A DNA stretch of 64,000 bases from the NCBI GenBank assembly GCA_963693085.1, contig OY856413.1, forward strand, positions 471,007,879 through 471,071,878, read 5' to 3'. A model generated the notes under the pieces. That model was not told the origin of the DNA. It worked only from the letters and a program-made list of their open reading frames with translations, and ran no database searches. Both the position numbers and the translations under genes were made by a program. Origin of the DNA: Alisma plantago-aquatica. Lineage: Eukaryota; Streptophyta; Magnoliopsida; Alismatales; Alismataceae. Shown here piece by piece: positions 57,627 to 64,000 of the stretch (positions within the stretch are counted from its first letter, which is position 1; each line of letters starts with the position of its first letter).

Positions 57627-58503
57627 CAACGATCCTCCTTTTATAGGTGGTCCCCCAAACGCGGTCCTTCTTCCATGAGGATTTGGGAGAAGCTTCTAGA
57701 GCTTCCCAAACTACCAAAAATTTAGGTCACTCAGGTGCGGAATTTGCTCCCCAGGCCACTGGGGCTATTTTCGAATCTTCACACCAATCATGTTGCGAGA
57801 GAATCCAAATGGAACAAGACTTCGCCTATTCTCAGTTCTTCTCAAACAAGACGATGAGCAGCCATCATTGGATCTAGGATCAATGACGCAGGTTATCTGC
57901 GCTACTTAAAAAAATAGATTCTTTATTCAATAAAATCGTGACATTTAATTCATTTCTCAAATATCCTTCCCACTTTAGGAAAACTTCCAAAAATCATCTC
58001 CCCCAAACCAAGCATCCTTTTAATCTCAAATTTAAAGGAAAGTCCATAATGACTTAATCTTCATGTGTGCAAAGTTTGAGACTCAAACTCGAAAGAATGA
58101 GAGACTTTTCTTCATAAGCAAGTTATCACTTATTAAGGAATATTTTATATATATTCTCTCTCTTACTCTATTATTCTCTTTATTTGGATTCCTTTTACCA
58201 TTATAAACCTTGTAGATTCAAAATCTCATCCATGATGATTCAATCATACATCTTTCCACATATTTCCCATATTTTAGTCATTATCTCAAATTTCCTTCTT
58301 AAAGATGCATTATTTGATTTCTTCTTTTTCTTTTAATCATATTGGACTCATTACCATATTATGATCCATGAAATCACATGCACACAGGAAATATAGAAAT
58401 CCATTCAATACACATAAATCATACAATTTCCATAATCATATATTTATTGGGAAAATTGCATTTCCAATCATATGAACCCAAAAATTGGGGTTGTAACATG
58501 TTA

Positions 58504-58556
58504 GGTCACTTGGTATATGATACATAGGTGATTGTCTCTAAGTACAAGTGGGAGTC
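58504..58556 (+). pseudogene. C-terminal tail and polypurine tract of the host copia
   Basis: The copia reading that stops at KHDAHV before 37029 continues here with an S-L-G-I-x-Y-I-G-D-like stretch, directly after the duplicated TGTTA. The polypurine tract AAGTGGGAG lies at 58546-58554, just before the LTR. This is direct evidence that 37030-58498 inserted into this copia. Confidence 0.85.
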
Positions 58557-59220
58557 TATTGGTGTATATACCTAGAGAGCCAATCATATGATGATTGTAA
58601 TGGCATAATGTAAATGATTTGATTTGTAACATACTCGATTCCAGACACATAGGCTAATTTCCCATTCTTCTAGGCCCCTAATTGATTAGGTGGATATCCA
58701 AAATTTCTTGTCCCTTTTCTTTGCTTGGCTACCTTTCAATGTATATATTTCGTTGTAATAGCATAGACCAAACCATATTAGGATTTGTTAACCCTAATTG
58801 ACTCTTTCGAATCACATGAACATGAAATCTTTGTATGTGATAACCCTAATACTTGAAGGATGAGAATTTGTAGATACTAATATTAAACTATAGCCTCAAC
58901 CATTATTTAACATCCTAGAATAACTGTAGAATATTAGAGTGAGGAAAAGTGGAAGGTTTCACCATAATTGATCATTAGGCTATGATCATTTCATTAAGTG
59001 AATGATTAATGCACAATGGTAAAATTATAGCTATAGTAACCTCAAAATCCAAATCTAAGCTTATAATCGAGTTCCTCACATTCTTATTAGTCAACCCTCC
59101 AATTTTGGGCCTATTTGGGTCTCAATTGTACCCTCCATACGACCATAGAAGATTCTACAATCAAGTAGTAAGTTTACTGTTATTTAATCAATGTTGATTG
59201 TCGCATACCCCCCTAATCTA
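58557..59220 (+). repeat. 3' LTR of the host copia (end uncertain)
   Basis: TATTGGTGTATATACCTAG...GAGCCAATCATATGATGATTG matches the start of the other copia LTR read on its own strand (the TGTTGGTATGTATGCC and GAGAGCCAATCA words at 57626 downward). So the two copia elements are related, though not the same. Where the LTR ends is unclear; around 59220 the composition changes. Confidence 0.6.
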
Positions 59221-59225
59221 GATGC

Positions 59226-61811
59226 CTGTGACATTATTTGTCACGCGGTCATCTCAGGTTGGGTACTCGAGTAGTCGAGTAGTGGGACCTGATCGTCCCC
59301 TACCTCTGGGTTCCTTGCACGCTGAGTCGAACAGAATGCCGCATTTTTACGGTGGCTTTGCGATCTCTATATGCGTCCAAACCTCACGATTTCTTCACCA
59401 ACAAACTCCACACATCCCTGTGATCTCTATTTGCATCCCTCAAGCAGCCACTACTGCCCTCCTTCCAACTCACCATTCCCCACCCTAGAGCCATCGCACC
59501 TTCTAGTTCGCTCCAGTATTGATCTACGACACCCCCTCAACCGTCGTCTTCAGTCAATTGTATGATTAGTCGTTGTGGAGCTGTTGACGACATTGGTCTT
59601 CTTCTCCAGTGAGAATGATGATCTGTCGCTGTACTCCCCACCTTGGTCCAATCGCGTCGGAGGTAATTATCTACAGACCTCCCTCTTTCATCTTGTACGT
59701 TCATTTTGCCCCAAGTCATCCTCATTCGTCGGGTCGACTAGCACCGCCACCTCCCATGTTTCTATCACTGCCTGCTCAGTAGCTTTTGGTTCTCGGCCGA
59801 CCTTCCTTGTTGGTTGTGCTCTTCACGAACCTCAACGCGAGGTGCTCCGCTGCCAAACTGTGGCCTCACGGGCTGATTCCTTGGGTTTGACTTTGCCCCG
59901 ACCTTGCCATGTCTGTCTATAGATTACTTTTCCCCTTTGGAGCTGCCCTCGTTGCGGCCACCATGGGATCAGAGCAGCAGCTCCGCAGGTTTGGGGCGGA
60001 TCTGCGAGGTCAATTGGGTTCCTCGTAGCCACCCCTGAGCTTTCCCCCTTCCTTACCCAGCTCTATTCTTACCCCCATTTCTCTGTTGTGCTCGGTCGAC
60101 GAGCATCGCCATGGTGGTGGCATCCCGCAGGGAGGAGACTCCTCACTGCTCTGACCCTGGTTGAGATCACCAGCTTGATCAAATTCTCTGCCTGCGAAGA
60201 GGCTTAGTTTGCACGCCCTCCACTGGTCTGAGCTCCAGCAGGAAGCTAATGGCGCGAGAGTCAGGGAAGACGATCCCTGGGGCAGAAGCCCAATCTCGCC
60301 CATGGTGTCTGTGACATCCATGTCACACCCATAAGGGTAAATTGGAGATTTGAACCTTCGTTTACTATGTTGAACTGGATATTTTACTAAATGATTTCTC
60401 TATAGTTCAAGTGACAGCAATATTTGTTGATTCGTGTTTTTATTCAAGGGCAAAATCATCATTTCACAATTCGATTTGGCTGTATTTAGCCAGAAATGCT
60501 TTAACTTGTAAAATTCATAAGAAATTATCTGTTTATCCAAATAGGGCATATATATACATTTTTGAAATCATAAAAATGCGACTGGTTTACTGGGACAAGT
60601 TTCATGCCTAGATTTCCAACTTACATTAGGGTCAGTTTCTGAGTAAGGGATTTAATGCATATTATATTAATTGAATGCACATATATTGTGACTAGGTTGA
60701 GACAACCCTGGCCCTAAACTTAGAAGGTGTCAATGAATATCTAGGACTGGTCATAAGGTATGTACATCCTCTATTTTATTTTGGGCATTATTTGACTAAA
60801 ACCTAATTTCTTTTAATGAGGCATCTCTTGAACTATTGTTTCTCTTGACAATCTAATATTCATGGACATTTCTAATTCCTGATATAAATCTCTTTTACTG
60901 TTGTGATTATTAATTTGACATGTTGTATGGGTCTTTAGGCCCATCCTACCTTGTTGTCTTTTATTTGATATTGACTAAAATGATAGTCTTGCCACTCTAT
61001 TATTGCATGTTGCATGTTTGACTAGATTATCTAGAATAGTGGTACGTATGTACAACCATACTTATATAGGGTGTGTGTATTCCGCCCGGGGTGTGCTTTT
61101 CCACCCTTATTTCTTTTAGGCCATGATCCTATGGTGTTATGGCCCTGTTTTAGGTATATTTAGTCTACATTGTTATGCATGCAAATATTTGTTGTTTTAA
61201 TGTGATTATGTGGATGATTGTTATGGCAAGACACTCTTTTATTACCATATTTGTAATTTGAAATTTAATATGCCTCATTTCTTTTATTACTTTCCTCTTG
61301 AACATACCTAATTACAAATAGCCCCCTTTTCTTGTGGGAATATCTCTTTTGTACTTTTAACCCTATATAATGCCCAAAGTGTTTTATATATGTACATACT
61401 CAGCCCTTGTTGACCTCTTTGTTGTTTCCTATGTTCTGGGTGATGTTCCCTTCCACCCAGGTTTAGGTACATTGGAAGACAAGAGCTCAAAAAGATCTCT
61501 AACACGACATGAACTTAAGGATAGCTTGGAATGGCTGGGTTACCCTCTGTTACTGGATTTAGTTGTACTTAGTTCAAGTTTTTGTAAATTCACCTTTTAT
61601 GGTGATGAGCTATTGTATAATGATACCCTTTGAAATTTTGTAATAGTTTTGTTCCACTGCTTATTCATTATCATGCTCTGTAATATGTGCCATTTGAGAA
61701 ATGAATGAAATTCCTCCTTTCCTTATACCCTTTTTGGTACATTTGGGATTGGATGGGCTATTTCTTCAATTCAGTGAAGAGTGGATTCCTTGTTGGGTCT
61801 CACACTTTACA
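59226..61811 (+). mobile_element. Putative gypsy-type LTR region, left end uncertain
   Basis: The right end is clear: CACACTTTACA (61811), followed after three bases by a PBS. The left end could be TGTGACATTATTTGTCAC at 59226 or the similar TGTGACATCCATGTCAC at 60308. Each is an internal palindrome and a plausible LTR start. The stretch 59240-60300 is GC-richer, with open frames on both strands; none has a recognisable domain. The stretch 60320-61800 is AT-rich and non-coding. Depending on the left end, the LTR would be about 2.6 or 1.5 kb. Confidence 0.45.
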
Positions 61812-61814
61812 AAA

Positions 61815-61827
61815 TGGTATCAGAGCC
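61815..61827 (+). other. Primer-binding site (initiator-Met type)
   Basis: TGGTATCAGAGCC, unchanged from the usual plant initiator-Met PBS, is placed three bases after TTTACA. It implies that a retrotransposon's internal region starts here and runs to the right. Confidence 0.8.
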
Positions 61828-64000
61828 AAAGAAGTCGATAATTCGACTATTTCAAGTTATCCTTGGTTGACCCTTAATTAGATAGGTGACCCTTAGAGGT
61901 TATTGATAAACCTATTTCTAAGTAGTCAATACCAATTAGGGTTTTCAACCCCTGATTAATTTGGTCACTTGCACTCCTTGACCCATCTAGGTGAATGTGA
62001 GTTAGTCTTTAGTAACCCGTAACACCCACACCTTTTTTATGGAGGTGGGAGGAAGTCACATCGAACTGACTCTTGTAGTGTTTAGTTTACATCTCATGAT
62101 TTTCTAGGATATTAGCCTAAGAGCTATGAAGTGTAGATTGACTTAAATAATCATAGATAGGCATATTCTAGTCCTCATCTTAAATCCCTTTACCTTTGTT
62201 GTTCTCTAGCACCCCTTAAATACCCTACTATGGCGGTGTTGAGAACACATGAGAAAAAAATCTGATTTAAATCTTAGGAATTTAGATGATTCCCTTGTTA
62301 CTAAGTGATGGTATGAACAAGCTTAGTTATTGTTAGGCATGCCTTGCCTTCAATGTGAAGAACCACAACATAGGTATGTCCCAAGACCACTTATCTAAGG
62401 TTTGGATACCATGTTTGATTAGCTTTTATGCCCCATACATGAGGTTTAGTGGGTGGAAGCTATTAAGTTTTGTATAATATTCTTAGGAGTTTACCTCTCT
62501 CACCCCCCATGGTGCAATTAGGTTACCCAGTGAATGATGTTATTGGTAAATTTACTATATAGTTCATCTTGTCTTTTGATGGGACTACAGTTGTAAATCG
62601 TCAAGTGTAGAAGGAACACATATACCTTACTATAATTATTGGATGATCATATGACTCCCTTAGGTCTTGCGATGAGGTTGTGTCAATTATGCTTAAGAGT
62701 GATATGGGAAATGGTGGATGTCTTACCTCATTAACGTTTGATGAATTTGACCATGCGTTATAGGATACCCTTCTCCCTCCCATGTAAAAACACAGTTGAG
62801 GTATAGTCAAATGCCCTATGTGGTGTCTGAAGGATTAGACCCTTTAAGTAAAAGGATGTGACGATAAATAATAGTATGTGTGTGGTTTTGTGATAGGTGG
62901 TTGACTTGGTTCTCTGGTTGATTTTGGCACCAATTTTGAATTTTTCACTGCAAGTTTTGCATCGTCAAACTAATTTTTCATTATTAATTTATATTTACAA
63001 AAGAAAAATTTTTAGATTTTATCAATGGTTTTTGGAACCAAGTCACCACCACAAGAAAGTTGAGTAGTAGAGAATCTCTTTAGTGAAGAACCTTGTTTGG
63101 CATGTTCAACCCTAATACCCTAGGCCTAAGACCGACATAGTTAGTTTCAAATATATATATCAGATCTAGCGGATCCACCCTTTTTCCCCTCTAGGATATG
63201 CCCTAAGTTATGGTTTAAGCCTTTTAAGGGGTGGAGTTCCTGTATGATCTAGTTAATAGGTATAATCGGGATTAATAATAGCTACAATAAGTAAAACTTG
63301 GATAACTCCTAGTAATAATGTCAAACATATGTAGATGCTACCAAACTGGGAATTTCATAGGAGCCTTGTTGATCATACTGTCCTACATGTTACTTTGATG
63401 ATTAAAATGGATCTTAAAATTTTATCTTGAGTTATCCTTAAGGGGTGTATTTAAGACAAATAGGGGTAGAAGTAAAATTTCACTAAGGCTCAAATTAATA
63501 TCCTATACCCCAGATCGCTAATAATTAAGTGGTGAGGACGACTATACAATATAGGCTTGGGTGAACATGCTAAGTATGATTGAATTTTTGAACATTTCCT
63601 TTTGACCATGATAAATAGAAGTGATAGGGGATTGACTACATAGTAATCAAAACATGTCTAATGTAATGTGTAAGGTTAGCTCATGAATGATAAATCCAAT
63701 AAGTTGCATGCAACACACTATAGTGCTCGGCTATGAATGAGAAAGGTTGTTGAAAATGAAACCCTAAACTCACACCTCAACCCTAATATGCATACAAAAG
63801 TATAGTGTTGTATTATTCATGTAAAACATCATAATTTTACCCCCTTGATAAAATATATATATACAATTTGATTTCAGATATAACCCTAATACAGTAGGAA
63901 AACAAGACATATATGCGAGCCATACATAAAGTATCTATTATGAATAATTCTATTAATGATGTTTATGATGATGATGAGTGGGTGAGGATTATGTTGTTGT
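61828..64000 (+). other. Internal region after the PBS, no readable gag
   Basis: No zinc knuckle, protease or RT is recognisable on either strand up to the window end. The sequence is AT-rich with stops in all frames, and short open frames carry no family motif. It is probably the decayed leader or gag of the element primed at 61815. Small (TA)n and (ATG)n-like runs occur near 63855 and 63970. Confidence 0.45.

Larger units (their letters stand above)
37030..58498 (-). mobile_element. Large antisense Ty3/gypsy (chromovirus-like) element with nested insertions
   Basis: Flanked by TGTTA (37025-37029 and 58499-58503). The LTR ends in plus-strand view are TGTAATGACCC and TTGTAACA. The left copy is 37030-40022. 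The right copy starts at 43808 and ends at 58498, but is interrupted by a solo LTR (44165-45664) and a copia element (47780-57626). A PBS in minus orientation next to the right copy and antisense RNase H/integrase show that the element reads on the minus strand. The right copy is therefore the 5' LTR. Without nested insertions the element is about 10 kb, with only 3.8 kb inside; an autonomous element would need more, so it is internally deleted. Confidence 0.9.
43808..58498 (-). repeat. 5' LTR (right) of the gypsy element, interrupted twice
   Basis: The pieces are 43808-44164, 45670-47779 and 57632-58498; each aligns in order with 37030-40022. The end TTGTAACA (58498) is preserved here, unlike in the left copy. 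The TATA box for the minus strand is at 57637-57646. Long plus-strand frames at 46766-47401 lie inside this LTR and are not genes. Confidence 0.85.

Noticed and set aside
59575..60321. Open frames on both strands in the GC-rich stretch (115 codons plus, 103 codons minus)
   Set aside because: Frames open in both directions reflect high GC content; no motif, and they overlap each other or nearby frames.
1..64000. tRNA genes
   Set aside because: The TGGTATCAGAGCC and TGGCGxCGTTGxCGGGGA words are retrotransposon primer-binding sites; no cloverleaf surrounds them.

Overview
This window reads as heterochromatic nuclear DNA of a flowering plant with a large, repeat-rich genome. I recognise no cellular gene. 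Every protein-like signal belongs to a decayed transposable element: Ty1/copia, Ty3/gypsy (Athila-type and a chromovirus-like lineage), LINE, a Cassandra TRIM with a 5S rRNA-derived domain, and a CACTA DNA transposon end. The species cannot be told from the sequence. Long reading frames that are not named below are chance frames inside LTRs.

Layout. (1) 1-271 is the end of a copia LTR. (2) 272-1040 is an antisense LINE reverse transcriptase relic. (3) 1070-10252 is a tandem array of a chimeric unit of about 3.35 kb. Each unit joins an antisense LINE reverse transcriptase fragment to a sense copia gag/pre-integrase fragment. There are two full units (1471-4818 and 4819-8167) and two partial ones (8168-8496 and 8497-10252). 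(4) 10253-12690 is AT-rich and unassigned. (5) 12830-15540 is an antisense copia relic (LTR plus RT-RNase H). (6) 15542-19454 is a gypsy-type LTR with a primer-binding site after it, split by an intact Cassandra element (16273-17106, TSD ACCCT). (7) 19837-34714 is the 3' part of an Athila-type element (third ORF, G-rich tract, 3' LTR). Its LTR is split by a second, structurally complete Athila element (22814-33973, TSD CTCCT).

(8) 34715 to about 59220 is a copia element split by a 21.5 kb antisense gypsy element (37030-58498, TSD TGTTA). One LTR of that gypsy holds a 1,500-bp solo LTR (44165-45664, TSD AATCT) and an antisense copia element (47780-57626, TSD CAGCG/CAACG). The inner copia holds a CACTA end (from 53937) and a 40-bp-arm foldback. 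This is a four-level nest. (9) 59226-61811 looks like another LTR region, with an initiator-Met-type primer-binding site at 61815. The rest to 64000 is unassigned.

The genes do not cooperate in a pathway; they are relics of successive insertions. The order of insertion can be read from the nesting and target-site duplications. The least expected signals are the tandem chimeric array, the family-specific arrays of short palindromic words upstream of the TATA boxes in several unrelated LTR families, and the foldback. All family calls come from reading protein motifs, LTR ends, PBS/PPT and TSDs by eye; no database search was run.
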